This document shows, in pieces, positions 24,295 through 36,260 of a stretch of DNA of 64,000 nucleotides. Both the position numbers and the translations under genes were made by a program. The notes under the pieces were generated by a model. It was given only the letters and a program-made list of their open reading frames with translations, was not told the DNA's origin and made no database searches. Numbering within the stretch: position 1 is the first letter of the stretch; every line of letters begins with the position of its first letter. Origin of the DNA: Trichoplusia ni (taxonomy: Eukaryota > Arthropoda > Insecta > Lepidoptera > Noctuidae); assembly GCF_003590095.1 (NCBI RefSeq), contig NC_039495.1, positions 2,527,589 to 2,591,588 on the forward strand, given 5' to 3'.

Positions 24295-24566
24295 TCTATA
24301 CTAATATTTAATATTTAATTTAGCTGAAGAGTTTGTTTGTTTGAACGCGCTAATCTCAGGAACTACTCTGGTCCAAATCGAAAAATTATTTTTGAGTTGA
24401 ATGGACCATTAATCGAGGAAGGCTTTATTTCTTCTTCTTTTTTTATAAACCATCACGCTGCGACTAATAGGAGCGAAGATACAATGGAAAATGTGAAAAA
24501 AACAGGGCATTATGAATCATAACTTATATCTTCTACCCACAGAGACGAAGTCGCGGGCAACAGCTA
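24295..24566 (+). mobile_element. Non-autonomous Helitron-like element
   Basis: A near full-length relative of the copy at 401-661, with the same start (TCTATACTAATAT), the GAACGCGCTAATCTCAGGAA block, and ending GACGAAGTCGCGGGCAACAG. The terminal CTAG has mutated to CTAT. It carries a small tandem-like TTCTTC insertion near 24428. Confidence 0.7.
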
Positions 24567-25004
24567 TTTATTTTAATAAAAATACATTAGTGCCAGAAAA
24601 ACTTCCAATATTTAGAACAATAATTAAAAAAAGAAACGTACTTTAAAATTCCGTCACAGCAAAACAAATTAATAAAACAAACAGTACATATACAAAAACG
24701 CGAATAAATCTGGCCTTAGACTGACCTTAACTCGTTTAAGAATATTGTTAGCCTACACCAAAACAGCAAGCTACATTGATAATCAAACGAAAATCAACCT
24801 TAATCCATTGCTATAAGAACTATAAGTAAAATTACATAAGTCCTAAGTTGTACAACTATTTCAAAAGAAGTTAACACCATCCGTTTGTAAATTCGATAGA
24901 TGGCCTACAGATAACATAACGGTTCTTGTTTTGTGTTACCTTAGATTAAATAAGATAAAAAAAAACAATGAGCGAAATAAATTACAAACAAAATTCACAC
25001 TTAC

Positions 25005-25027
25005 ATCCTTTTTCTATCCAACACGAT
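25005..25027 (-). other. Candidate 23-nt non-coding exon (5' UTR)
   Basis: On the minus strand a strong acceptor (CTCTTTGTTGCAG) and a near-consensus donor (GAT|GTAAGTGT) frame just 23 nt. It lies upstream of, and in the same orientation as, the exon at 2356-2643, which itself starts with an acceptor. It could be a spliced 5' UTR micro-exon of that gene, 22 kb away. There is no transcript evidence. Confidence 0.3.
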
Positions 25028-25558
25028 CTGCAACAAAGAGAAAAACGTAAATTAATTTACTGCCAATGGAGTTGTAAGAGTATTATGTAATATAATGTCT
25101 CCATACATTAAATTAAATGATAAATTACCTATTGTATACATTTAAATTACGACTTGACAATTTCAATAATTGAACAGTACTACATCTACTTGTCAATAGA
25201 TGGCGTTGAAATCAATTTTGACAGCAATCTATTTGTGGAATGTCGCTCACATTGTGAGTTGTGAAAATGTTTAGCGATTTAATTACAGGTTCTATTACTA
25301 TTTATGAATGTAAACAAATAGATACCGTGATACAGACGTGGGCTGATTTGTAAATACATTTCATTGTTCAAACTGATGGGATTTGCATACGCGTTAACAT
25401 TTCGCAATCGACGCCAGGTGCGTATAGATTGATCGTTGCAACACAAAACAAGAGGCGGACAGATTTCATGGCCTAGTGTAATAAGAAAAAGTTGGGAGTA
25501 ATTGTATATCATTAGAAAAAAGAAAAATAATAACAAAAACATAGAAAGAAGAAAAAAA

Positions 25559-25631
25559 TGCCCCGGGTGAGGATCGAACTCACGACCTTAAGATTATGAG
25601 ACTTACGCGCTGCCTACTGCGCTACCGAGGC
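25559..25631 (-). tRNA. tRNA-Met (CAT), elongator
   Basis: Acceptor GCCTCGG pairs with CCGGGGC, and the discriminator is A. The A box reads TAGCGCAGTAGG and the B box GAGTTCGATCCTC. The loop CTCATAA gives anticodon CAT. The D-arm and the TTCGATC T-loop mark the elongator rather than the initiator form. A run of seven T (plus 25552-25558) terminates transcription. Confidence 0.95.
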
Positions 25632-28600
25632 TGGTGACTACAATTTTAAAATAGCTGTTTGTAACATGAAGTTTTTGCGAATATATGCATACAAAAATAA
25701 AATCATTTTCTTCAACAATTCGCATTCGTCCATGTTACGAGAATCAATAACGAGTAAAAAAAAATTGTTACTTTATTCATTTATTTTTAACTCCAATTTT
25801 TACTGTACGGCTGTGAGTATGAAATATGATATTGTTAATTAAATACTAAATTTCAACTAACTTAAAGATTTATCAAAGCCCCAAACGATTCTCGGAATGC
25901 AGTTTGTCATGTTTACTGCGAGTTAAACATTTTGAAACGTCTAATTTATTACTGACAAATTATAATCTGTGTTTAAATTACAAATATGCGTGTGTTTATA
26001 ATACGTTATTTATTTCTGCATTACAGAATATTATAAATAACGATTTGTAAGCGAAAAAACCTGCAACAAGCCGCGGCACTTTTTTCCTTTCCCAAATCGG
26101 TCCAAGTAACGGTAGATTATTAAAAAAAGCTTAAAAAAAAGCTTATCTAACATCCATTTTACATCTGTGTAAAATTATATACATACATAATTTTAAATAA
26201 CTTAATAAATATTTACTCTCAATTATGACTTTTAAACTTTGAATTGAAATGTATAAAATTATAATAGAAGCTAAAAAGTTTAATTTATTTATTTCAAACG
26301 AACTCTTGTCAGTACCGGCTGTATAAATCGAACTCTGTGCACGTAACAACATGTCACTTTCACAGGGTAATTATGTCGGCCATCTTTGTTTCCTAGTGAC
26401 GTATTGTCTTATTGGTTAGAAAGTGCTGTCACCGGCTAGTGTGCAATATCGATTACAAGATTATTGTTTTATGCGAGTTATAAATAAATATTGTTTCAGA
26501 ATTTAATGGACCGTCTAATCGGCGTGTTTCGCGACTTCTAATGCTTGTCAGAGAAAAGTGTGAAAACATAATATTAATGTTATTTTATTTTAATATGACT
26601 ATAATTCTACATACTGGGAGTAAGATTTGAGTCATTTGCATTTTATATTTTGCGATTATGATATAATTTAATAAATAAATTCTCCTATAACATTTCCATG
26701 TAAAGTACCTACATTTATTTGTCAGCAGATAAAATTTAAATTATAGAACGTGGAAGCCAGATAATAAGGTTAGAAAATTACGTAGAAAACTTTTATAGGT
26801 AGATACTAGTATATAAGTTTAGATTAGATTTATATTGAAATTAAGTTTCTACTCCTATTAAGTTTATCTAAATAGGCAGCTCTGTAAAGTACCTACGTGT
26901 GTAAGTGTAAGTACTTCTACAATCCAGGTGCAGTTTATACAAGAAAATTGAAGGAAATCAAGTCCGGTGCAAAGAACCTTCATCTTTCAGCTACATCAGT
27001 GTTTAAGGTATTGCAAAATGATATAAAATAGTTTATTGTGCAAATACCTAGTATAAATATTGTCATTTTAAATTATTTATATGTCAGCTGCAGTCGAAAT
27101 AAACCTTACGGCCTCCTAGACAATTGATATACGTCTCTTGTGTTGCTGATATGTAAAACACTGTAATTTTTAATTTGAAAATATGAACAGGACAAGCAGA
27201 CATAGAAAAAAAATCGTAGTTAAAATACGATTTCAAAACGAAATCTCTAATCGGAATTCCTACTATTGAATTGACGCATTTCCCCAACTTCAATAGGACC
27301 AATAGTTTGTTCAATCATAATGGATTCTCTTAATAACTTTTATTAATATAACACTATTTGTAAACATTTTATTAATTTATAAAGCCAATACTCGTTTTTA
27401 TCTTAATGCAATTATTTTACTTAAAAAGCGATGCTTGGACCTCAGTTCTCGTTCTCTATATGTTTATAAAGACGCCTTTCTTTCTCACGGTTATACAATA
27501 TCGTTACCGTAATCTTTGCCCAGCAATGGGCCAGATACACATGCTATTATTCAATCGCAATCATCTCTACGATTACACACATGCGTGTTAAGTACGCATG
27601 ATTGAATTTTAAATTAATCTTATGTTTCATTTCATCATATAGAAATTGTTTCGCAGTGCGTGTGTAAATGCCTGTTAGCAGGCAACCAATTTGTATAATT
27701 GTATTACAAAACATTTCGAAGAAAATCTGTCATGATCACATTTGGCACGCATCAGAATGTGCACATGTAAATGTGACAAAAGGTCAATGTTATCGGGACA
27801 GCCTTTAACGAAAAGAAATACCGAATGCCTCAAGTGAATCATAGACTTGTTTGTTGGACTAATTATTTATAACAAGTTGTATAGATCAAATAAGAAAGTT
27901 AATGAAGACTACTAACCTTGAGTAATTATGACTAGCTGTCTAAACATAAATTAAAATTGCATTATTGTTGTAAGTATGCAGTAAGCTTTCGCTTTTATTG
28001 TAAGAAATAAATAATTTAAAGGCTAAAAACATGTTTTGCCTTCGCCTTCTATCGGCAGTCCCGTGGAACATGATTCAAAATCAAAGTTTGATGACAAAGA
28101 ACTACACGAGAAGCACTCACTGCTAACAAAATTTATAAATTGTCTCGAAATAGCTATCAAAACTCAATCATAACTTTAATGGACACAAATATTTGAAATA
28201 TTCGGTGTTACACGACCGTATCTACCCCACTAACCAAATTAAATGGCGGACATTCCACAGAGTCATGAGTAATTGAGTAATACTAGTATTTCGCCGCCAG
28301 TTCGGTTATTAAGGAAACTATTATTAACTCCGCATATTCCTAACGCAACGCATAATCTATCCAATCACAGTCCAAATGCGTCAAATTAGAAATAAATCCT
28401 ATTTTGCAGTAATCGAGTTCCCATATCAGTTTCGCGCCATTTTCGGATGACGCCATCTTTGAAACTACGTTCTAATGCGGTTTCCATTGACGTTCGATAA
28501 ATAAAAAATAACTAAGGAGTATTTAAACGGAATTCTAAAAAGGTTTATTGAAAACGCTTTAATACTATTACTTTTATTGTGTAGGCAAAAAAAATAGAAA

Positions 28601-29228
28601 AATATTATAATGATGATGTAAATAGGTACTGAAGAATTGGTTTTGGTTTTTTTAGATTAAGTTAAATAGAAATTAAGAAAAATGATACAGGGTGTTGTTG
28701 TGTGTGTGCTTTAGGAAATAAGTTTTAAATAGCAATAGTGTTTCAAGTTTTAACATCGGCCATCAACAGAATGTTAAAAGACCAAAAAAAAAGAGAGCAT
28801 GGATATCGGCAGCTTTTTTACCACCTTATGTGTCTCAGATTCCAAGGCAAGAGAAATTAATAATCTTTCTACAAACAGACTAAAAACAGTAAATAATCAT
28901 ATAAATATATTCACGAACATCTTACTAAGCTTCATGACAACCACTCAACTCTCAAGTTTTTGTCCTTATAATCATCTCAATATCCTGAGTTTCCAACACC
29001 CACACATCCTATGTTGCGTCATCTTCATTATTTATCAACATATGTATGCCTATACATACATAATATATTTATGTATGTAAGTATTACATGGATACAACTG
29101 TTTTTGCCTATAGATAAATTAAGCAATTTACTTAGGCCTCTAATATGAATTGATGTAAAAACAGAACGTCGGAAATTAAATCGTCATGTTTGTTAGTTTA
29201 TGCTTAGATTTCCATAAGACTCTAGTCA
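25632..29228. other. Non-coding AT-rich stretch
   Basis: No exon or RNA gene seen. A GATGGCG motif in inverse orientation sits at 28451 near a CGCGCCATTTTCGG stretch that may be promoter-like, but no transcript can be linked to it. Confidence 0.45.
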
Positions 29229-29355
29229 TGCGGACTATCAACTGCACTCCAACCGCAAATTGCAGTATGAATGCAGTTGACACGACTGTAATAGAACTGC
29301 AACCCAAACGTGCAGTCTGATGGCAGTTCAATTGCAATCGGCGTACAGTCGGGCT
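29229..29355. repeat. TGCAGTT-array repeat (transposon terminal region?)
   Basis: At least six irregularly spaced copies of ACTGCA/TGCAGTT in both orientations lie within about 125 bp. A similar array lies at 54064-54160, at the 5' edge of the transposon ORF inside the kinase gene. This suggests a related non-autonomous or solo terminus. Arrays like this often serve as transposase-binding sites; that role is inference. Confidence 0.5.
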
Positions 29356-32300
29356 AGATTTTTTTTTGACATCTCTTACTAAAAAAGAGTGAGAAATTTG
29401 TAAAGTTATTAAACATGTATATGTTTTATAAGGCCTTTATAAAGACAAAACTTGAGACTTAAGTCACTCAAGAATAAATTGAGAGCATTTATAAGATTGT
29501 TTGGTGCTTTTGAAGCCAAACTTCTACTGCCTACGGTAAACTTGGGTATAATACGATAAAATTAATTGATATTACAGAGTTTATTACACGATTCTAAGAG
29601 TAACTAATGGTTAAGACTTTACTGCCACCCCATAAATCGTTTGTGTGCTTTAATGTAATTTGCAACTAAATGACCTACTAAGTAGATACAGAATATTTTT
29701 ATCGTTTAGCACACTAAAAACAAATAAATCTCATTTTATTTATTTATTATGTTAAGTTTCACGATTACGTCGCAGGTTGAGGTAAAACCGCGGATAAAAC
29801 GATACATTGACTTGAGTAATGGCACTTTGAGCAATAAAATGTTTGGTGTTCAGAAAATGTTGTTTTTCTTAGTTAATACATTTAAATAAATGTGTCAGCT
29901 TTTAAAGAAGGTTACATGAATGTGACTGATACGGTTACATACAGATACAAATAATAAAAACTATAAAATTAATCATTCGATATGATTGAGAGGATACTAC
30001 GATATACGAAATAGATCTTTAAAGCCAGGGGCCAAAGAAACATGAAAATTTGTCTGTTATAATAGCTAAATCGCTTAAAAGATGTTGATAAAACTTCACA
30101 CTAGAATTAATTAACCTTCAAAAAACATAACGGCCATTTATAACCAAAAGAACTAGTTAAAAGCAAGCGAACACAAGGGCAAAAGCTAATGTTGAGTATT
30201 TGCTAGGTTATTGACAGCCACAAAAAGCGCCGGCACTTCATCAAAGTCTAAACAACTGTTATTATTCTGTCAAATCACGATTCTAAATTCAAAACAAAAG
30301 ACGAAGTTTTTGCAGTGAATAAAAACTCTTTGTAGAACTTTAATGAATGCCATCCTTTTTTGACGAGACAAAAAACAATGTACTGTCGATTGCGAATCGG
30401 TACTAGAGTACTACAAACTTATCTTTTCCGGCAAGAGTGGCGCTAGTAGCGCAGTCATTGCTTCAGAAGAAGCTATTTAAATTTTATGAATTTTAGTTCC
30501 AACTTTTATCACTAGTAAAAATAATTTCGTCGAGCACGCAGCATAACCACCAACTTTATTCCAAAGCCCTTAAGGTTAATTTTGCAACAGCATAATACTG
30601 ACGAATTCTCATTTGACGAATAAGTATTCTTCGAAAAACTCCACAAAACAAAAAAAATGCTTGCATAACAATCATACTTCAATTTCACAATAATCTTAAG
30701 GGCTTTAATATTCGCTAAATGTATTCTATTGCTAACTGACCTTCGAAGTACGGCATAAGTATTTGAATAATAAATATTACCTAAGTGGGTATCTGTGTCA
30801 CTCAGTTTTGTCAATCGATTACGTTATAAGGACATGCTGATGATGTTAATAGCTCTCGTAAACAGTGGCCAAGGCTGGCTCATGCTGTGTAAGTAATGTA
30901 CACTAGGTACAGTACGTACGAAGACTGTTAAGTACGCTAAGTACAGCAAAGGCTTTAAGTGTTTACATTTCCCTAAGTAGGGTAGCCATGGGACTCAAGA
31001 ATTAAGGATAATCCTGTTTATAATTTCTTCTTCGTTTTTTTTTGTCATTAATCTAAAATCGTTATTCCTCGTTTACATAATATATTTGAGAATATTGAAA
31101 TTCACATAACTTATGTAAGTTTGTATTTCTAGAAATCTACATAACACTTCGTAATATTTATTTTAATCTTATTTATGAAGTTTTCTATTCTCTTAGGCTA
31201 TAGATATATTCGACATGTTGGCTACACCTACTACAAGTGGGAAAAAGAGACGTTGCCTTACGTCGTGTCTTGAAATCAACTACAATACCGTACATTAATG
31301 GTAGGCATTCAGCTAGTCTTAAGCGTAGGAACAGATATAAATAAATCACATAAATAAAACTGCCCTTAACCAACCAGTCAGGGTCGACGTCAGCGGTCGA
31401 CATTGCTCGACCTCACGGTAAATTAATTTGTAAGGTCCTATCGAGATTGCATGGAAACGACGCAATACAGACATTGGGTTACCTGCTAAACGTGAGTTGA
31501 GGGTTTCGTCTCAACATGACATGTGTGCCTGTATAGGTAAGGTAAATGAGATCTTGAAGTGGGATCGTTGGTGCTGTTGATTGCATCGTTTTTCTTTAAG
31601 CCATTGAATTAAAGGAAAAATGCAGCACTTTGGTGGTTTTAGTCGCTAAGAGCTTTTAGAGGCCGGAAGAAGTCCCTTTCGAGGATTCCCCAGGTAGAGA
31701 AAAAGGTTGTTGCTGTTGTGAAGCAAAGTGATGCCTTGCTCTGCGCTTGGTCTCGTTTCCACGTTTATAGTGCTTGAAGAGTTTATAGCGAGATTTATTT
31801 TTACACTAAAATATATTTTCAGAGATTTATTAAGCCCTATTACTACTTCTTAAAATTATCAGTAAAGTAGTCAATCAATCTCCTCAGCTTTTGACACCTA
31901 TAACTATAAATCAATCCGTTTGTTAGTATTTTCAGCATTCACGCTTATAACAGAGCATAGAGACGAACGTAGAGCTTGTGTCGCTAAAAAGGACACAGAC
32001 AACTTTTTGTCGCCTTTACCAAAATTTCCACAAGCGGTACCTAAAGCGAAAGTTGGTAAAGGCTCACCATCAAAAATAGTTTTTTATCTTACCGTTATAA
32101 AGTCACTACAGTGAAATCCGAACCTCCTTCCTTTTAAATCAATTTAAAATGAACGTGTGTAGCGAACAGTAATGTTTTATACAAGTTGTATGTCATAAAA
32201 ATAAACCCACATCGAAACATATCAAACACTCAGCTCGTAATCACCTTTTGAGGTCAAATAGGCGGGTCAACATATTAATATTTTCATAAACCGTATAATT

Positions 32301-32628
32301 TACACACATTATGCAACGTTACAAGTATGCAGATTATTCCGATTCTCTTTTCATATTTAATGGTTTTGATCTGTTAATAGCTGTAATTTTCCTCACACGT
32401 TATTAGACTCTATGAGTGCGTGTACTTGCATTTTGAGTACCTGATTAACAACGCTTCAATTGACTGCTTTAATGAGTTTTGTGCTGTTTGTGAAGATAAT
32501 TGCAGCTTTATAAATGCTATCAAGGAAAAGGTGGAAGTTATTCTTCAATTAATACGAGAGCCTATCACTTTGTCTATATAAGAAGGCTGTTGTTGCAGAA
32601 AAATAATGCCGCTCTATGCTGTAGAGTG
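29356..32628. other. Non-coding AT-rich stretch
   Basis: I see no supported gene. Open frames here are 60-100 codons, compositionally ordinary, and lack splice context. Confidence 0.45.
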
Positions 32629-32648
32629 CTCTCTCTCTCTCTCTCTCT
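32629..32648. repeat. (CT)10 microsatellite
   Basis: Ten perfect CT repeats, followed by TTTCCTC. Confidence 0.95.
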
Positions 32649-35600
32649 TTTCCTCGGATACAACATTGTCACTAAGGTAAGACGAGATGTTGGTAGGCCA
32701 TCAGGTCCGGTTCAGACATTTAGTCATTGCCATTTGCTTGTCAAAAGGTATCTGAAGTTGCGTCAGAATACCCTAAGGCCCGAAATGAAATAAATAAGTA
32801 ATTAAAAAATAATTAATCTCCTTTAAAGATTTGTAACTTTAAATGTAAAACATATATCAAGTTTTGATATTTAAACGGTTACTCATATGGCAAGGTCTGT
32901 AGTTTCAACCTATTTAGATCATAAGTAAAGGAAAGGTCAGAAATTAAAGCGGAACGTGCGGCTTTATTCACACGTTTGGATTGACATTGGCATGCTCCAG
33001 GTCATTTTACCTGAATGATATCACATAGTTCCACGACCTGCCCCCATTCTTAGGGTTTGTCGTTAAAATGAAGCCTAAAGCCGACCAAATGATTATTTTC
33101 TCAAATTGAATTATCTGAAATTTAGGCTGTATGTAGTCTAAGCGGCAGTTACATAGGAAGTGTCGTCTCCAGAGTTCTCAAAATGGACATGTGAAAGTGA
33201 TAAATAAAATCATGTCAAATTCGACAAGAGGCATTTGTTATTTCGGTCATCCTTAAACAATATATTGCTTAATGACGATTTAAATTTTCATGATAATTGT
33301 TCAGAACAGAATAGTAGTTTCAATAACCGCCTACATTGAACGTTCTCAGCAAAATACCATCAATTACGATAAACACGATTCTATCTAAACACCATATCCG
33401 CAAGGCCGCGAGATCTCTTCACCTGCAGACCTTCTAGGGCACATGTTACTCAACAAGTTATTACTGCTTAATACTCGTTATGTCAGCCTTGTGTGTACAT
33501 GTAGTACCTACATATCTACATAAGTATGTACATTACATATGTGTGTGTGAGAAGATCACGAGCGCTTGACATCCGACTTGACCCGAACGTTTTGAATACC
33601 TTTTAGGTACTTCTTTGTTTTGTTCTTGATTTGAATGTCTGTGATCAATAGCCAGCATTAATTTTGTCTTAAGGTTTTCGTTTTCTCATACCTGTTTTCA
33701 GTTCTAACCTGCCAGTCCGCATTGGTGAACAAATTCCAATGATTGGGATTTAGAATATTGTTTCTAATTCAGAATCCGATATTCTGTTGTTTAAATGATA
33801 AATGTTTTGTTCTTGCTCTCAGTAGCGGTTCGGAATTTGACATTTAGATCGATTATTGGCTATAATAGGCCCTTTTATATGTAAAAGAAGAATTCTGACT
33901 TCATAAGAATGTGAGAACCAACTAGTGCTTCGAGGTACACAGGCTCAATTACACATGCAAGCAGGAAACGAACCAAGTTTTTTTATTAATTTACGCTATA
34001 GTAACCTCCTGTAGCCCGCAAAAAGCAACTTAAGTACAATAAATTATATTTTTTACTCATTCTGATACAAAATTGGTATGTAGGTATTGATTGGACAGCT
34101 TCCAGAATAACCAGTTATTTAAAAATAGTAGCTGTGATTGTAAACGATGAAAAAACATGACAAAAACGCTTGTCACGATATTGGTGACGAGAAAACGGAA
34201 CTGTCAACTTACATAGGCGATAAAACGTAACATGTTTATTAATTAGCATTGCATTAATATTCATAACGCCACTGGTATAATGATCCACTAAGCTGCAATG
34301 ATACATTTAGCATACTAATGTGATAGCGTAAAAAGGTTGGATTTTAGACTTTTTCTTTTATACGTTTAGTGTCCAAAGAAATGTTTTTACGTTCCTTATT
34401 TTTGAGAATGTGAAGAACACAGCCCACAGCAGCAGCTTTACAAAACAAGTCCCTTTCTGACGCAAACCAGTCAATACAGTTCCGGATCGTGTCAACTCAT
34501 TAAATTGCTGATATTGCTGCCATTTCTGCTACAAACAAAACGTTTACAAAACATCAAAGTGAGCTTGTCACATTCAATATGTCCGTATCTCGACACACCT
34601 TTAAATAATAGTTGTATTTCCAATCTAAATAAATAAGATAGTCTGGCATTACGCTATATTTGTATTGACTCTGCGAAACATAAAAACTTGAGTTAATTAA
34701 AATGCTGACACAATTCCTTTTGCTATGTTTGTCATTAGCCGGCATTCTGTGTCGTGTTACAAAATGTTGTTGGAAAAAATGTTGCCTTGCATTCAATGTG
34801 TGGTTTTAAGAGTAATGTTTAGTACTTGGATAAGATAGCCGGTATTAGTAGCAAATAATATTCGTCAGTAACTAGTTTGTTAATAGTCCAAAAGTTAAAT
34901 GAATCGACAAAACACTGCAATACTATAATATAATATTATTATGTACTCACTGGCTAGCAGCTAAGCAAGGGATAGAGAAATATTGTATAGTTATTGCTGT
35001 CAGAATTTGAACTCCAATGACATTATTGAGATAAGTACCATCAGTGCAAGGAGTATGTCATACAGAAGATCATTTTAGCCACAGTACTGGCGAATAGACG
35101 TTAATTCTGTGCTTTACCAAGACTGCTACTATAGAAACATTAAGTTTAGTAAGTTTTCGAGCATTTTAAGAGACACGTTTACACAATCCAAACGAACATT
35201 TATGTCAAAGTTTCGATTTTAATGCTTCAAAGCTTCCGAAGGTCGTGCGTAGGGCACCATTAAAATAATGGCCACGATCAGAAAACATACTCGTGAACAG
35301 TCGTGAGTGTTAGATAAACCCATTTAATACAGTGGTAAGACAATAGTAACATTTACATAAAATAATCATAAACGGGAGTAGAACTTCCCTTCGAAATAAT
35401 GGTCACCCTATTGTATTTTTTTATATAGGATTAAAAAAAAGCATTTGAAAAGTTATTTTTTTTATTGCGTTTACATAAATACTCTTCTACGAAAAGATTA
35501 GAGAAAGCCTCTTTTGGTCAAATCGAATCAATGGTCTATAAGGACATTAAAATGAGTAAAAAGTTTTTAATTTGTTGGAACTGTGAATCTCTTGATGTGA

Positions 35601-35859
35601 ACAGATATTTAGTGAGCAACACTTTTAATTCTTAAAAAACAATCTTAAGAATGTTTTAAACTTGCACAGATAAATTTATGCACTCAGTCTAGGCACAGAC
35701 TAACTGCTACCGAATTCTTTAACAACCACGCAAAATAATCACTAATCAGTTAATTACAAAAACATTTTAGTTTTATAGTTCTAATCAACTAAAGCACACT
35801 TCTACTCCACTCCAGTAATTCCGGATTATACGGCGGTCGCAAACCTGTTCTGTGCATAC
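32649..35859. other. Non-coding stretch
   Basis: No gene, tRNA or classifiable repeat supported. Confidence 0.45.
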
Positions 35860-36260
35860 CAGCGGCAAGTTGCGTCACCGCGCATGCGCCAACACACAAA
35901 AAATGGCGGACGAGAAAAATGTTACGAAAGTTAGTTCAGTTCTGGTGATCAATTAAAGTAAACGTTGACAGTAATTGTATAAAATTAATAGAGGTATATT
36001 TTAACTATTTACTAAGTACCACTTTTACACTACCACGCTTAAAATATTCATTAATTTGTGCTAATAGTCGTTTTCAGATTTCCAAGTAAGACGTTGCCTT
36101 AGTCGAGTTAAAAAGGGTTTGTTGTACTAGCACTCTATAATTTACATAATGTCTAATACAAATGAGTACTTTTATGTAATAAATAAGTTGACAGTTAAAG
36201 ATACCATCGTTAAACTTCTGCGCCATCTTATAACATGGCCGCCATCAAAATGAGGCGGGT
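35860..36260. promoter_or_regulatory. CpG-rich promoter-like island with NRF1- and YY1-like motifs
   Basis: A GCGCATGCGCC palindrome (NRF1-type) lies at about 35880. AAAAAATGGCGGAC follows at 35898, and CGCCATCTTA plus CATGGCCGCCATCA (YY1/PHO-type) at 36221-36243. These motifs are typical of housekeeping promoters. The ATG at 35903 (+) opens only 17 codons, without a consensus donor, so no gene can be attached. It may drive a non-coding first exon on either strand. Confidence 0.35.

Noticed and set aside
35903..35953. Start of a protein gene, ATGGCGGACGAGAAAAATG (+)
   Set aside because: Only 17 codons before a stop and no consensus donor inside, so I kept it only as a promoter-like island.
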